NCBI GenBank assembly: GCA_019233755.1
Contig: JAFAMD010000057.1
Span: 27,485-91,484 of the forward strand
Direction: 5' to 3'
DNA: 64,000 bases
DNA from: Acidobacteriaceae bacterium
GTDB taxonomy: Bacteria > Acidobacteriota > Terriglobia > Bryobacterales > Bryobacteraceae
Shown: in pieces, positions 1-8,225 of the stretch
How the letters are laid out: each line of letters opens with the position of its first letter
Position numbering within the stretch: position 1 is the first letter of the stretch
Made by a program: the position numbers and the translations under genes
The notes under the pieces: model-generated
The model's input: only the letters and a program-made list of their open reading frames with translations
The model's database searches: none
Told to the model about the DNA's origin: nothing

Positions 1-81
1 GGATTTCAGTGTTGTAACCGGCGCGCGAGCACCCTCAAACAGCTTATCGCCGTTCGAAATCGCTTCTAGGCTGAGGCGCCG

Positions 82-1290
82 CTAAGCACGCTTGAATACC
101 AGCGTGGCGTTCAGGCCGCCGAAGGCAAACGTGTTTGAGAGAGCGTATTCGATGGCAGCTTTCCGCGCCTGGTTTGGAACCACATCGAGATTGCAGGCCG
201 GGTCCGGCGTGGTGAAGTTGACCGTCGGCGGAACAGTGCCGCACTCGAGAGCCATAAGTGTGAGCACAGCTTCGACCGCACCTGCCGCGCCCAATGTGTG
301 GCCGTGCATGGATTTGGTCGAACTGACCAGCACTCTATCCGCGTGGGGGCCCAGAACAGCACGAATCGCCTGCGTCTCCGTCACGTCATTGGCCTGCGTG
401 CCGGTGCCGTGGGCGTTGATGTAGTCGACCTGCTCCGGATCGATACCGGCGTCGCGAATGGCCCAGGCCATTGCTTTAGCCGGTCCCTCCATGCAGGGCT
501 GCGTGATGTGATGGGCATCGGAACTCATGCCGAAGCCGATAATCTCGCCGAGTATGTTGGCGCCGCGCGCCTGCGCGTGCTCCCAATCTTCGAGCACCAG
601 CATAGCGCCGCCTTCGCCGAGCGAAAGACCTCGCCGGTCGGCCGAGAACGGCCGGCAAACCTCCGGCGACACCACGCGCATAGCTTCCCAGGCGCGCAGC
701 AGGCCTTCGGCGAAAACGGCTTCACTGCCGCCCGCGATCGCGGCCGTCACTTGCCCGCTTCGGATGAGCCCAAACGCCTGGCCTATGGCATGGTTTGCGG
801 ACGAGCACGCGGTTGAAACTGTATAAGCAGGCCCGTGAATGCCGAACTCCAGAGATATCCGGCTGGCCGCTGCATTTGCCATGGTTCGGGGAATGGTGAG
901 TGGAGCAACGCGCGGGTTGTTCTCGCGATAGAGGCGCAGATAACCCTCTTCTTCAGTGAATTGCCCGCCGACGCTGGTGCCGGTAACGACGGCTGAGCGG
1001 TCGCCCAAGTCATCTGTGAATTCAATCCCGCTCTGTTTTACGGCTTCGCGCGCTGCCGCCGTTCCCATAAGGGCAAACCGCTCCAGCATGAGCAGGTCCT
1101 TTTCAGTGAAATAATCAAGAGCTTCAAAATCCCGAGCTTCCGCGCCGTTTTGAAACTTATAGGCTGGGGAGCCACCGTCGCGCAACGGGAGAATCCGGCA
1201 CTCGCCGCTGCGCGCGCGCTGCCAGCACTCCGCTACGGTGTTGCCCAGAGCACAGATCAGGCCAAGGCCAGTGACTGCTACGCGCTTCAT
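82..1290 (-). CDS. fabF: Beta-ketoacyl-ACP synthase II (KAS II)
   Basis: Condensing enzyme of type II fatty-acid (or related polyketide-like) synthesis, joining malonyl-ACP to an acyl chain in the cytoplasm. The 402-residue product has the full thiolase-fold layout: the nucleophile Cys162 in the STACSS motif, the first catalytic His in NAHGTGT (near 297) and the second in SMHGHTLGAAG (near 333). Length is normal for FabF. Its ATG overlaps the stop of the upstream ACP gene by 4 bp (ATGA), so the two are translationally coupled. A dedicated ACP suggests a specialised acyl product rather than housekeeping synthesis, but this is inference. In the 81 bases downstream I see no further gene start. 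Confidence 0.93.
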   Translation of the reverse strand: MKRVAVTGLGLICALGNTVAECWQRARSGECRILPLRDGGSPAYKFQNGAEARDFEALDYFTEKDLLMLERFALMGTAAAREAVKQSGIEFTDDLGDRSAVVTGTSVGGQFTEEEGYLRLYRENNPRVAPLTIPRTMANAAASRISLEFGIHGPAYTVSTACSSANHAIGQAFGLIRSGQVTAAIAGGSEAVFAEGLLRAWEAMRVVSPEVCRPFSADRRGLSLGEGGAMLVLEDWEHAQARGANILGEIIGFGMSSDAHHITQPCMEGPAKAMAWAIRDAGIDPEQVDYINAHGTGTQANDVTETQAIRAVLGPHADRVLVSSTKSMHGHTLGAAGAVEAVLTLMALECGTVPPTVNFTTPDPACNLDVVPNQARKAAIEYALSNTFAFGGLNATLVFKRA

Positions 1291-1568
1291 GCCGCTCCCG
1301 GCGCGGCCTGGTTCTTCTCCTGCACCAGCTTGCGCACACCGGCGACGGTCTCGCTAACCGATCGCAAATTCTGTACTCCCTCGTCCGGGATCTCGATATT
1401 GAACTCCTTTTCCAGCTCAAATACGATATTGATCCCGTCGAGCGAGTCGATTTTCAGCTCTTCAAAGGTACTGTTCAGCGATATCGATTCAGGAGGAATA
1501 CGCTGGGCGTGGGCTATCACTGCTATCACCTTGGCGCCGAGCTCGTCTGTTTCCGAATGTTCGGGCAT
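1287..1568 (-). CDS. Acyl carrier protein
   Basis: A 93-residue acyl carrier protein. The phosphopantetheine attachment serine is Ser42 in the motif IDSLDGINIVFELE, followed by the acidic helix II typical of ACPs. It has a slightly long N-terminus and an Ala/Gln-rich tail. It directly precedes and overlaps the KAS II gene, so it is the likely carrier for that synthase. DSLDGI in place of the housekeeping DSLDTVE, together with the paired synthase, fits an accessory ACP rather than the primary AcpP; this is inference. Confidence 0.9.
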   Translation of the reverse strand: MPEHSETDELGAKVIAVIAHAQRIPPESISLNSTFEELKIDSLDGINIVFELEKEFNIEIPDEGVQNLRSVSETVAGVRKLVQEKNQAAPGAA

Positions 1569-1754
1569 GCGTCGAAATCATTCTAACTCCCGCACCCTTT
1601 CTCATTCCCGCGGTGGCGAATGCGCACGGCGTAATGAAAAGGGCCGGTTCCGCATCCCGGCTGCTCTGAGGGGAGCAGGCCGCCGGAGGCGCAGGACCGG
1701 CCTAGAATGTCGGGCAACTGCTATACCGCGTCGTCGGGCGCGCGGTTGTATTGG

Positions 1755-2726
1755 CTAACTCAGCAGACCGCCGTGGCCGAGGCAGGCGATTTCCCAACCG
1801 GAAATCCGGTATTTCGCCAGCATAGGGGGCAATACCAGATCCAGCACGTTCGGCTTGGCTGACCGGAAGCAGCAGGGAGCCGACACAATCGGAGTCTCGT
1901 CTTTGTAGCTGAGCATCATTAGGTTGCCCGGTTCCACGGGAGCAAGGAAGCGCTCCACGCTTGCGCCGACACGCGCTAGCGCCCGCCCGATTACATCTTC
2001 GGGACCGGCAGGCGCCGTGGTGGACGCTACCAGAATCGCGGCCGGCCGGGTGCGCAGCAAGTGCTGCAGAGACCGCGCCACGCTATCCTCGTCTTCCACC
2101 GCCGATAGCGCATAACGCAGATTTCCGCCGAACCGTTCGATGCGCGTCCGCACCACGCTCTCGAACAGAGTACGTGCGCGCTCGCCATGAACGGGGTCGG
2201 TGTAGAGAACGCCGATTCCCGCATCAATGATGGGCCGGGCCTGCAGAATGGCTCCCCGCTCGTTCAGGATCGAAAGCACGGCTTCGAGCTGCGCCTGCGC
2301 CACTGCAAACGGAGCGCTCTTAATGGTTGCGACCCGTTCGCCGGCCTTCATGTAACGGTAATTCGCGACCGTCGCAATAACGACGCTGCTGGTGCAGTTA
2401 ATCTGGCGCAGCAAATCGTCATCCACCAGCACGCAGCAATCGGCAGTGGCGACCAAATTGGCTCGCCCGCCTGCGGCCAGCCGGATTTCTACGGATCCGC
2501 AACACATGGCCTCCGCTACCGCCATCACGGCATCGTCTTCGCTGACCTCGCCGTCTTCGAGCTCGGTCACCCAGACTTGCCGCATCCCTTCGCCCTGCAG
2601 CAAGCGGATGTCTTCCTCGCTGAGGATATGCCCCTTCGCAAGCAGTTTTCTGCCGCCCGGCCGAAAAATCGTACAACAGAGAATGCGGCCGGCTGATTCT
2701 TGAACATCTACAGTAAGAGCACGCAC
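1755..2726 (-). CDS. Molybdopterin-binding (MoaB/MoeA-like) protein
   Basis: A 323-residue protein with a GTG start and a GGAGG Shine-Dalgarno about 10 nt upstream. The C-terminal half carries the molybdopterin-binding fold: a DAGIGVLYTD strand-turn, a segment of SAVEDED type, and an ILVASTTAPAGPEDV loop in the place where MoaB/MoeA proteins bind molybdopterin, then an EPGNLMMLSYKDETPIVSAP stretch. The N-terminal half has an ILSEEDIRLLQGEG helix seen in MoeA-related proteins. This resembles the stand-alone molybdopterin-binding proteins linked to molybdenum hydroxylase maturation; the exact role is not known. mobA lies at 34872, far away. Two inverted repeats lie in its upstream region. Confidence 0.75.
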   Translation of the reverse strand: MRALTVDVQESAGRILCCTIFRPGGRKLLAKGHILSEEDIRLLQGEGMRQVWVTELEDGEVSEDDAVMAVAEAMCCGSVEIRLAAGGRANLVATADCCVLVDDDLLRQINCTSSVVIATVANYRYMKAGERVATIKSAPFAVAQAQLEAVLSILNERGAILQARPIIDAGIGVLYTDPVHGERARTLFESVVRTRIERFGGNLRYALSAVEDEDSVARSLQHLLRTRPAAILVASTTAPAGPEDVIGRALARVGASVERFLAPVEPGNLMMLSYKDETPIVSAPCCFRSAKPNVLDLVLPPMLAKYRISGWEIACLGHGGLLS

Positions 2727-2768
2727 GAAATTCTAACCTCCAGAAAATCTTCGAGTACTAGCGGGCTG

Positions 2769-2787
2769 GTACCGAGTATACCGGTAC
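2769..2787. promoter_or_regulatory. Inverted repeat, possible operator
   Basis: GTACCG-(7 nt)-CGGTAC is a perfect 6-bp inverted repeat 43-61 bp upstream of the molybdopterin-binding gene. Read on the minus strand it contains TATACT, a fair -10 hexamer, so it could be an operator over the promoter. No good -35 is visible. Confidence 0.35.
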
Positions 2788-2804
2788 TATTCCGGACAAA
2801 GCCA

Positions 2805-2834
2805 GTAAAAAGTGCAGCAATATGCACTTTTTAC
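2805..2834. terminator. Perfect 12-bp inverted repeat (terminator or operator)
   Basis: GTAAAAAGTGCA-(6 nt)-TGCACTTTTTAC is perfectly symmetric. It lies about 60 bp past the stop of the arg-operon acetyltransferase, whose transcription runs toward it, and about 80 bp upstream of the next gene on the same strand. The stem ends in a T run on both strands, so it may terminate the arg transcript. Its AT-rich symmetry also allows a protein-binding site. Confidence 0.5.
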
Positions 2835-2895
2835 CCGATGATTTCACTGGCTGATTACAAAGTCGTTCAAATGTAGTGCAAATTACGGCGCTGCC

Positions 2896-3456
2896 CTAGC
2901 GGAATGTCACCCGGGCAGGAACGGGGAGCTGGATTAATTCTCCAAAATCAGGGATGTGCTCGCGCCTCATGGCATCCAGGCTTGGTGCCCGAAGCCGCTT
3001 CAACACTGCAATTTCATCGCAATTTTGGAATTTCGGGCAGCGCAGACAGTCTTTCCACGCTTTCAGCGGCAGTTCGCCTCTCTCTACCTCGGCAAAACCG
3101 AGTCTTGCAAAGAAGCCAGGAGAATAAGTGAACGCGAATATCGCTTCTAAATCGTTCTCTCTGGCTTCTTCCTCGAGAGATTCGACAATGGCCCGGCCGA
3201 TGCCATGCTGCTTGATTGCAGGCAGCACGGCCAGAGAGCGAACTTCCGCGGTAGTCGGGGTGTAGAAGTGAAGAGCGCCGCAGCCGACGAGCAGATCGCC
3301 GTCATAAGCGACGGAGAAATCCCGGATATTTTCCGACATCTCGAACTCGGTGCGGGGCAGCATGATCCCGTTTGCCGCGTACGAGTTGATGAGGGACAAA
3401 ATCTTCGGGATGTCCCGCATGGTGGCCTTGTGGACCGCTACCATAGTTTGCGTCAT
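2896..3456 (-). CDS. GNAT N-acetyltransferase, likely N-acetylglutamate synthase
   Basis: GCN5-type acetyltransferase predicted to make N-acetylglutamate, the first step of arginine synthesis. I chose the start at 3456 (MTQTMVAVHK), which overlaps the argB stop as ATGA; an upstream extension in the same frame is possible but lies inside argB. The product (186 aa) has the IRDFSVAYDGDLLVGCGAL strand pair, the acetyl-CoA loop VLPAIKQHGIGRAIVESLEEEA and the YSPGFFARLGFAEVE motif, as in short ArgA-type synthases. Its place as the last gene of the argC-argB cluster supports this job. The C-terminal LRCPKFQNCDEIAVL segment has two cysteines that may bind metal. Confidence 0.85.
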   Translation of the reverse strand: MTQTMVAVHKATMRDIPKILSLINSYAANGIMLPRTEFEMSENIRDFSVAYDGDLLVGCGALHFYTPTTAEVRSLAVLPAIKQHGIGRAIVESLEEEARENDLEAIFAFTYSPGFFARLGFAEVERGELPLKAWKDCLRCPKFQNCDEIAVLKRLRAPSLDAMRREHIPDFGELIQLPVPARVTFR

Positions 3457-4250
3457 GCGGCGGAACCCTCCCGGGCAGGAATGCCTGGGACCAGGCGCGT
3501 GCCTAAGGACTCCCCATTGACAAGCCGGATACAAACGTTCGGCTCATGCCCCGCTGCAATCACGACCTCGGGAACACCCTTTTGCAAGGCCAAGCTGGCT
3601 GCGTCGAGCTTGGCGTGCATGCCGCCGTGGGCGACGCCTGTTTTTACGAGTTCGGCAGTGCCGGCGGGCGTGAGCTCCGGCAAGAGCTCGCCGTTTCCGC
3701 CCTTCACACCTGCTACATCGGTCAAGAAGAGCAGTCTGTCCGCGCCCCATCCGGTCGCGCAGGAGACCGCCATTTGGTCCGCATTCACGTTGTAAATATT
3801 GCCGTGGTCGTCCCCGGCGATGCATGCCACGACCGGCACGTAACCGGCGGAAAGCAGCAGATCGAAAATCTGGCCGTTCGTTTGCACCGGCTGGCCGACC
3901 CTCCCCAGCGCCGGATCGAGTTGGGTTGCCAGAGTGAGCGGACCGTCAATGCCGGAGATACCGAGCGCCCGCTGGCCCGACTTAATGATGGCGGAAACGA
4001 GCTGCTTATTCACACTGCCGCCAATCACCTTGGTGAGAGCGTCGATCACCGCAGGATCGGATACCCGCAGGCCGCGAACAAAGCTGCTTTTCACGCCCCG
4101 CTCCTCGAGAAATCGCGTAAGCTGTTTGCCTCCGCCATGTACCGCGACTACCTGGTGTGTTCGCGCCAGTTCCGCCAACTGACCGGCGATGGCGTGCCGT
4201 CTGGCTTCATCGTCAACCAGAGTGCCGCCGATTTTGATGAGTAGCTTCAA
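3453..4250 (-). CDS. argB: Acetylglutamate kinase
   Basis: Phosphorylates N-acetylglutamate in the second step of arginine synthesis. The 265-residue protein starts with the nucleotide-binding KIGGTLVDDE loop, has VVAVHGGGKQ (substrate/phosphate loop) near residue 37 and the amino-acid kinase features NVNADQMAVSCA and LLFLTDVAGVKG toward the C-terminal half. Length is normal. It overlaps argC upstream and the acetyltransferase downstream by 4 bp each, so the three genes form one coupled operon. The first Gly-rich motif has KIGG in place of the common KxGG/KYGG, a minor variation. Confidence 0.95.
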   Translation of the reverse strand: MKLLIKIGGTLVDDEARRHAIAGQLAELARTHQVVAVHGGGKQLTRFLEERGVKSSFVRGLRVSDPAVIDALTKVIGGSVNKQLVSAIIKSGQRALGISGIDGPLTLATQLDPALGRVGQPVQTNGQIFDLLLSAGYVPVVACIAGDDHGNIYNVNADQMAVSCATGWGADRLLFLTDVAGVKGGNGELLPELTPAGTAELVKTGVAHGGMHAKLDAASLALQKGVPEVVIAAGHEPNVCIRLVNGESLGTRLVPGIPAREGSAA

Positions 4251-5269
4251 AGCAGCGCCTCCGTCTCTTCGAACCCGAGCACAAGATTCATGTTCTGCAC
4301 GGCCTGACCCGCAGCGCCCTTCACCAGATTGTCCTCGGCGGCAATGATGGTGGCGCGCTGCGTTTCAGGATCGAAATGAAAGCCGATGTCACAGAAATTG
4401 GTGTGCTGTACGGCGCGCAAATCCGGCACTTTGCCGGGCGCGTAAAGCCGGACGAAAGGCTCATTCGCATAGCAGTCTTCGTAAATCGACAGCAGATCGA
4501 CAGCCTTTTCCACTCGTTCGGTCCGGACGTAGATCGTCTCCAAAATGCCGCGAGCAATCGGCAGCAGGTGCGCGGTAAAGGTAAATTCGCGCTCGCCCAA
4601 GCCGGAATTCTGCAGCACTTCCGGCACATGGCGGTGTTCAACAATGCCGTACGCGCTGAAATTCTCCGTGACTTCACAAAAGCTTGTTTTGAGGGACGGC
4701 TTCCGTCCGGCTCCGCTTACGCCGGATTTCGCATCGCAGATGATGCCTCGCGACCGATCGATTACCTGCGCCTTCAGCAGCGGCCGGATCGCCAGGTTAG
4801 CCGCCGTTGGATAACAACCCGGATTGGCAACGAGCCTCGCGCCGCGAATCGCATCCCGGTAAAACTCGGGCAAGCCGTAAACAGCCTCCCCCAAGAGTTC
4901 CGGCGCGGTATGCCGTTCCTTGTACCAGCGGGAAAAAGTCTCGGGGTCGCCCAGGCGGAACGCACCGCTCAGGTCGATCACCTTAATATCGGCCTCAAGA
5001 ATGGCGGGCGCCAGTTCCAGCGAAACATCGGCCGGCGTTCCCAGAAAAACCACTTTGAGATTTTCGCGCCGCATGGCCTGTACCGTCGCCGGGATAGTGG
5101 TTGGCGGCTTATGACCCAGGGGGAACGGGCGCTGCTCGGGCTCTGACCGGTGCTCCAGTAGAACTACTTCCACCCCCGGATGATGCGAAAGAATACGGAC
5201 GAGTTCGGCTCCGCTATATCCCCGGAAGCCCACGACACCTACGCTGTGCCGTTCTGAGTAATTATTCAC
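4247..5269 (-). CDS. argC: N-acetyl-gamma-glutamyl-phosphate reductase
   Basis: NADPH-dependent reductase, third step of arginine synthesis. Residues 10-21 (VGVVGFRGYSGA) form the Rossmann loop; the catalytic cysteine is Cys152 in ANPGCYPTAA, and SGVSGAGRKP and HRHVPE follow as expected. 340 residues, normal length. The start is GTG; no ATG is available and no Shine-Dalgarno is seen. A perfect TATAAT on the minus strand ends 12 nt before the GTG, so the mRNA may be nearly leaderless. Two ARG-box-like sites overlap the promoter and start codon, implying ArgR control of the argC-argB-acetyltransferase operon. Confidence 0.95.
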   Translation of the reverse strand: MNNYSERHSVGVVGFRGYSGAELVRILSHHPGVEVVLLEHRSEPEQRPFPLGHKPPTTIPATVQAMRRENLKVVFLGTPADVSLELAPAILEADIKVIDLSGAFRLGDPETFSRWYKERHTAPELLGEAVYGLPEFYRDAIRGARLVANPGCYPTAANLAIRPLLKAQVIDRSRGIICDAKSGVSGAGRKPSLKTSFCEVTENFSAYGIVEHRHVPEVLQNSGLGEREFTFTAHLLPIARGILETIYVRTERVEKAVDLLSIYEDCYANEPFVRLYAPGKVPDLRAVQHTNFCDIGFHFDPETQRATIIAAEDNLVKGAAGQAVQNMNLVLGFEETEALL

Positions 5270-5288
5270 AACAATGAATAATTATACT
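5255..5288 (-). promoter_or_regulatory. Tandem ARG-box-like operator with argC -10 element
   Basis: Two 14-mers, TGAGTAATTATTCA (5255-5268) and TGAATAATTATACT (5275-5288), match the ArgR consensus TGAATWWWWATTCA at 13 and 12 positions. Their centres are 20 bp apart, close to the spacing of paired ARG boxes in known ArgR operators. The inner half-sites also form a perfect 10-bp inverted repeat (5259-5284). The minus-strand TATAAT at 5281-5286 lies inside the second box, and the argC GTG at 5267-5269 overlaps the first. Repression of argCB by arginine-bound ArgR is the inference. Confidence 0.7.
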
Positions 5289-5748
5289 ACAGCTGCTCCG
5301 TTGTGGACCGGGCCGCAAGATCACCGATGAGGGGAAGCCGCACCTGCTCTTCGTTGGCAGCCTTCACCATTAGGTAAATCCAACAGATGAAAAGGGTTAG
5401 CTTCAGGGCGGCAATCAGGGCGTGTTCCACTCCCCATCCCGGAATACCGAACATGAGTGCCGGCAGCGCGGTTGAGACGATGAGCCAGGCTACAAAAAGA
5501 TATACGGACTGAAAGGCATTGAATCGCACGTGGACATTCCCGCGGAATTTACGCGACGCGAGGAACACGATGGCGGGGATGACCCCCATCACCGGAATGT
5601 AGCAAAGAATGGAAGCACTCCGGTCGCTGATCTTGTCCAGAATATCGGTGCTTGGGGGCGCGGCCGTTCGTGGCTGAGCAGTCCCACAATTGCCGCAAAA
5701 TGCGGCGCTCGGGGCGACTTTGGCTCCGCAGTTAGTACAAAAGGGCAA
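5287..5748 (-). CDS. Zinc-ribbon membrane protein (DUF4870-like)
   Basis: A 153-residue protein with an N-terminal zinc ribbon, CTNCG...CGNCG (residues 4-22), then a linker and three hydrophobic segments of the DUF4870/TIC20-like small membrane type (ILCYIPVMGVIPAIVF, VYLFVAWLIVSTALPAL, ALKLTLFICWIYLMVKA), with the conserved VRFNAFQS between the first two. The start appears to be TTG. It is probably an inner-membrane protein with the ribbon in the cytoplasm; function unknown. Its stop codon lies inside the argC operator region, so argC has its own promoter within this gene's end. Confidence 0.75.
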   Translation of the reverse strand: MPFCTNCGAKVAPSAAFCGNCGTAQPRTAAPPSTDILDKISDRSASILCYIPVMGVIPAIVFLASRKFRGNVHVRFNAFQSVYLFVAWLIVSTALPALMFGIPGWGVEHALIAALKLTLFICWIYLMVKAANEEQVRLPLIGDLAARSTTEQL

Positions 5749-5843
5749 CGGTCGAGTCTCCTGTTTTCATTTTGTTTCTATCCAAAACTACGAGGTGTGA
5801 AAGATCAGAGTTCCCCTCTTTAGTCTCTGATACGATTTTTCCC

Positions 5844-6860
5844 ATGCGAGCGCTTATTCTGGGCATCTGCGCACTTGTTGGTGCAACCGTCCTGGGAGCG
5901 GCCGAGAAGCCGCTCGAAATCTTCTTCGTTGACGTGGAAGGCGGCCAGGCTACTTTATTCGTCTCGCCCGCCGGCCAAAGCCTCCTGATAGATACCGGAT
6001 GGGGCTACAACGCATTTCGTGATGCCGACCGCATCGCCGCGGCAGCCAAGCTCGCGAAGATCAAAAAAATCGATTACGTTCTCATCACTCACTATCACAC
6101 CGACCATGTGGGCGGCGTTCCGCAGTTGATTCAGAAGATCCCGGTTGGTACATTCATCGATCACGGTCCGAATCGCGAGAACTCCAAAGACACCGCAACT
6201 CTTTACTCTGAGTATCAGACGGCCACCGCCGGCATCAACCACATCACTGCGCACCCGGGCGATCAACTGCCTATCAAAGGCATGAACGTTGTGGTGGTCA
6301 GCGCCGACGGCAATGTGATCGGCCATCCGCTGCCGGGCGGCGGGCAGCCGAACTCGTTTTGCTCAGGTGTGCCGGAGAAAGCAACCGACCCGAGCGAGAA
6401 CGCCCGTTCCACAGGTGTTGTGATCACCTTCGGCAACCTGCGCATCGTCGACCTGGGAGACCTCACCTGGAACAAGGAGCTCGAACTGGTTTGCCCGAAT
6501 AACAAGCTGGGACGTGCCGATATATTCGTGGTGTCGCACCATGGCATGGACATAAGCAACAGTCCGGCCCTGGTGCACGCTCTTCAGCCGCGCGTCGCCA
6601 TTATGGACAACGGCAGCAAGAAGGGCGCATCGCCGACGGCTTGGGATGTCGTGAAATCGTCGCCAGGCCTGCAGGATCTGTGGCAATTGCATTTCGCCGA
6701 TGCCGGCGGCAGCGAGCACAACGTGCAGGACCCGTACATTGCAAACGTAACCGAGGCCGATACAGGCTACTACCTTAAAGTCACGGCAGAGCCCGACGGG
6801 AGTTTTAAGGTCTACAATCCGCGGAACAAACTGTCGAAGGACTACCCGGCTACCCGGTGA
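5844..6860 (+). CDS. Secreted metallo-beta-lactamase-fold hydrolase (ComEC C-terminal-like)
   Basis: I take the start at 5844, which gives a clean signal peptide (MRALILGICALVGATVLGAA); an in-frame start at 5772 would add 24 polar residues. The mature part has the beta-lactamase fold: FFVDVEGGQATLF, LLIDTGWGYN, the metal motif THYHTDHVGG, and VVSHHGMD near the C-terminal third. This order (VDVGQG-like strand first) is that of ComEC/Rec2 C-terminal and related stand-alone hydrolases. Exported to the periplasm; substrate unknown. Confidence 0.82.
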   Translation: MRALILGICALVGATVLGAAEKPLEIFFVDVEGGQATLFVSPAGQSLLIDTGWGYNAFRDADRIAAAAKLAKIKKIDYVLITHYHTDHVGGVPQLIQKIPVGTFIDHGPNRENSKDTATLYSEYQTATAGINHITAHPGDQLPIKGMNVVVVSADGNVIGHPLPGGGQPNSFCSGVPEKATDPSENARSTGVVITFGNLRIVDLGDLTWNKELELVCPNNKLGRADIFVVSHHGMDISNSPALVHALQPRVAIMDNGSKKGASPTAWDVVKSSPGLQDLWQLHFADAGGSEHNVQDPYIANVTEADTGYYLKVTAEPDGSFKVYNPRNKLSKDYPATR

Positions 6861-6879
6861 TCGAGTTCGAGGATAAATG

Positions 6880-7214
6880 GCCCGAGTAGCCGTCCAGTCG
6901 CCGGTCTTCCCGTTCCCGGAAAGTACGCCCTTCATGGAATCGCGGTCAACCGTGCCGATGTAATCCAGCGGAACCCCTAATCTTCACATGGAACGTAACC
7001 TTGTTGCCGTCCACTGCTCCCGCCAGCGCACCCGGCTGGCGCGGCCCCTTGAATGTCTGAAATATGGATGGGACACGGCCACCTCCTGAGCGTTCCGGAT
7101 GGTCGGGGAAGCTTCGAGATTAAGCAACTGACGCCCGTTGATCAGGCCCGCGTGAAGGCTTGCCAATAATGTCCCGTCACAGGCGGCGAATATCCGAAAC
7201 ATGTTACGGTTCAA
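6880..7214 (-). pseudogene. Decayed gene fragment of an exported protein
   Basis: No open frame spans this stretch, but three minus-strand frames in turn give protein-like segments: ACDGTLLASLHAGLINGRQL, then LAGAVDGNKVTFHVKI, then VPLDYIGTVDRDSMKGVLSG with GDWTATR. Together they read like the beta-rich repeat of exported acidobacterial proteins, with at least two frameshifts (the last near 6972-6978). The sequence 7215-7340 after it holds nothing I recognise. The identification of the parent family is from memory and is weak; the decay itself is visible. Confidence 0.5.
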
Positions 7215-7340
7215 AAAGATACCGGTCGCCGAGGTTGGTTCACTTGCATTCGCGTAGCAGAATCAACGACGCGCGGAGTATCCCCGGAAACACACTGCTA
7301 TAGTCGGACGCCATGCCCCGTGTAGGGACTTGCTTAACTA

Positions 7341-7640
7341 ATGGGACAACGGAAGTACCCACCGCTAACTCCATCAGAAGTCATCGATAATTTGAAAGCT
7401 CTCGGATTCAGGCAGGTTCGAAGGGAAGGCTCTCACCCCCATTTTGAACGGGCGGCGGACGGGAAACGACCGAGAAGCATTGTGACAGTTGATATGGCCG
7501 AAAAGGACTTCGGCGAAACGCTAATCAAAAGCATGATTTCCCAATCCAACTTCAAAAGGGACGAGTTCTACGGCGCGACAAAGCATTCGGCCCGGAAGGC
7601 GAGCGTCAGGCTATTCGTCATCGCAGAGAGCAAATCCTAA
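7341..7640 (+). CDS. hicA: HicA-type toxin (mRNA interferase)
   Basis: A 99-residue HicA-family protein, predicted to cleave mRNA through its small double-stranded-RNA-binding fold. It carries the family pattern: LTPSEVIDNLKALGFRQVRR, the catalytic histidine in EGSHPHFE, and a VTVDMAEKDFGETLIKSMI helix end. It is longer than usual because of about 25 residues at the C-terminus (KHSARKASVRLFVIAESKS). The gene is followed after 76 bp by a HicB-like antitoxin, the standard order for type II HicAB modules. Confidence 0.85.
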   Translation: MGQRKYPPLTPSEVIDNLKALGFRQVRREGSHPHFERAADGKRPRSIVTVDMAEKDFGETLIKSMISQSNFKRDEFYGATKHSARKASVRLFVIAESKS

Positions 7641-7716
7641 TTGGCCGAAGTAATTTTCTTGTCCGGCGACCGTCTAAAATAGCAGATATAGTGCAAGAAC
7701 CATAGAGGGAGGCGAC

Positions 7717-8094
7717 GTGTCCGCAGTTTTAGAACACCATACCGAAGCCGCCGTCAAGTCGCACCACGATTGCAAAATCCCGGATCTACGCTGTTTCATG
7801 TATCGGGAATCATCCGGAAGCTACTTGGCTGAATGCATTGACCTCAATTTGATCGCGCAGGGCAAATCGCCTGCCAAGGCACAAGAGAGTCTGGAGAACG
7901 CGATAAACGGCTATCTCCGCGTGGCGCTGAGCGGCGACCCGACCGGCCTCGTCCCACGCCCGTCACCACTTTCACGGCGCGCCCTATACCACTGGGGCCG
8001 ACTCGTCAATACGGCTCTGCAAGCGATTCACAAAACGCGCAAAGGATTTAAGACCTTTGTTCTCTCATCAGAGCAAGCTAGTTCCTATTGCTGA
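7717..8094 (+). CDS. hicB: HicB-like antitoxin
   Basis: 125 residues, GTG start with GAGGGAGG a few bases upstream. The central segment FMYRESSGSYLAECIDLNLIAQGKSPAKAQESLENAINGYL is the partial RNase-H-like fold of HicB antitoxins, which bind and block HicA. The first 25 residues and the basic C-terminus (HKTRKGFKTFVLSS) vary; no clear ribbon-helix-helix or HTH domain is visible, so autoregulation is uncertain. It forms a toxin-antitoxin pair with the gene just upstream and is followed by an intrinsic terminator. Confidence 0.82.
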   Translation: MSAVLEHHTEAAVKSHHDCKIPDLRCFMYRESSGSYLAECIDLNLIAQGKSPAKAQESLENAINGYLRVALSGDPTGLVPRPSPLSRRALYHWGRLVNTALQAIHKTRKGFKTFVLSSEQASSYC

Positions 8095-8113
8095 TCGCAT
8101 CCATTCAGTTAGA

Positions 8114-8149
8114 AGCCCGCGACCTGAAGATCAGTTCGCGGGCTTTTTC
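8114..8149 (+). terminator. Intrinsic terminator after hicB
   Basis: AGCCCGCGA-(13 nt)-TCGCGGGCT followed by TTTT: a perfect 9-bp GC-rich stem and a T run, 20 bp after the hicB stop. The T run is only on the plus strand. Confidence 0.88.
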
Positions 8150-8225
8150 GTTTAGCTGGACACTGGAGCAGCCGCGGCCGGTGTGCGCCTTATCCGACGG
8201 CGGCGATGGTATCCGTCTCGCCCTC

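Noticed and set aside
1..81. Possible gene continuing downstream of fabF
   Set aside because: The frame after the fabF stop is open to the window edge but has no usable start codon in the visible bases.
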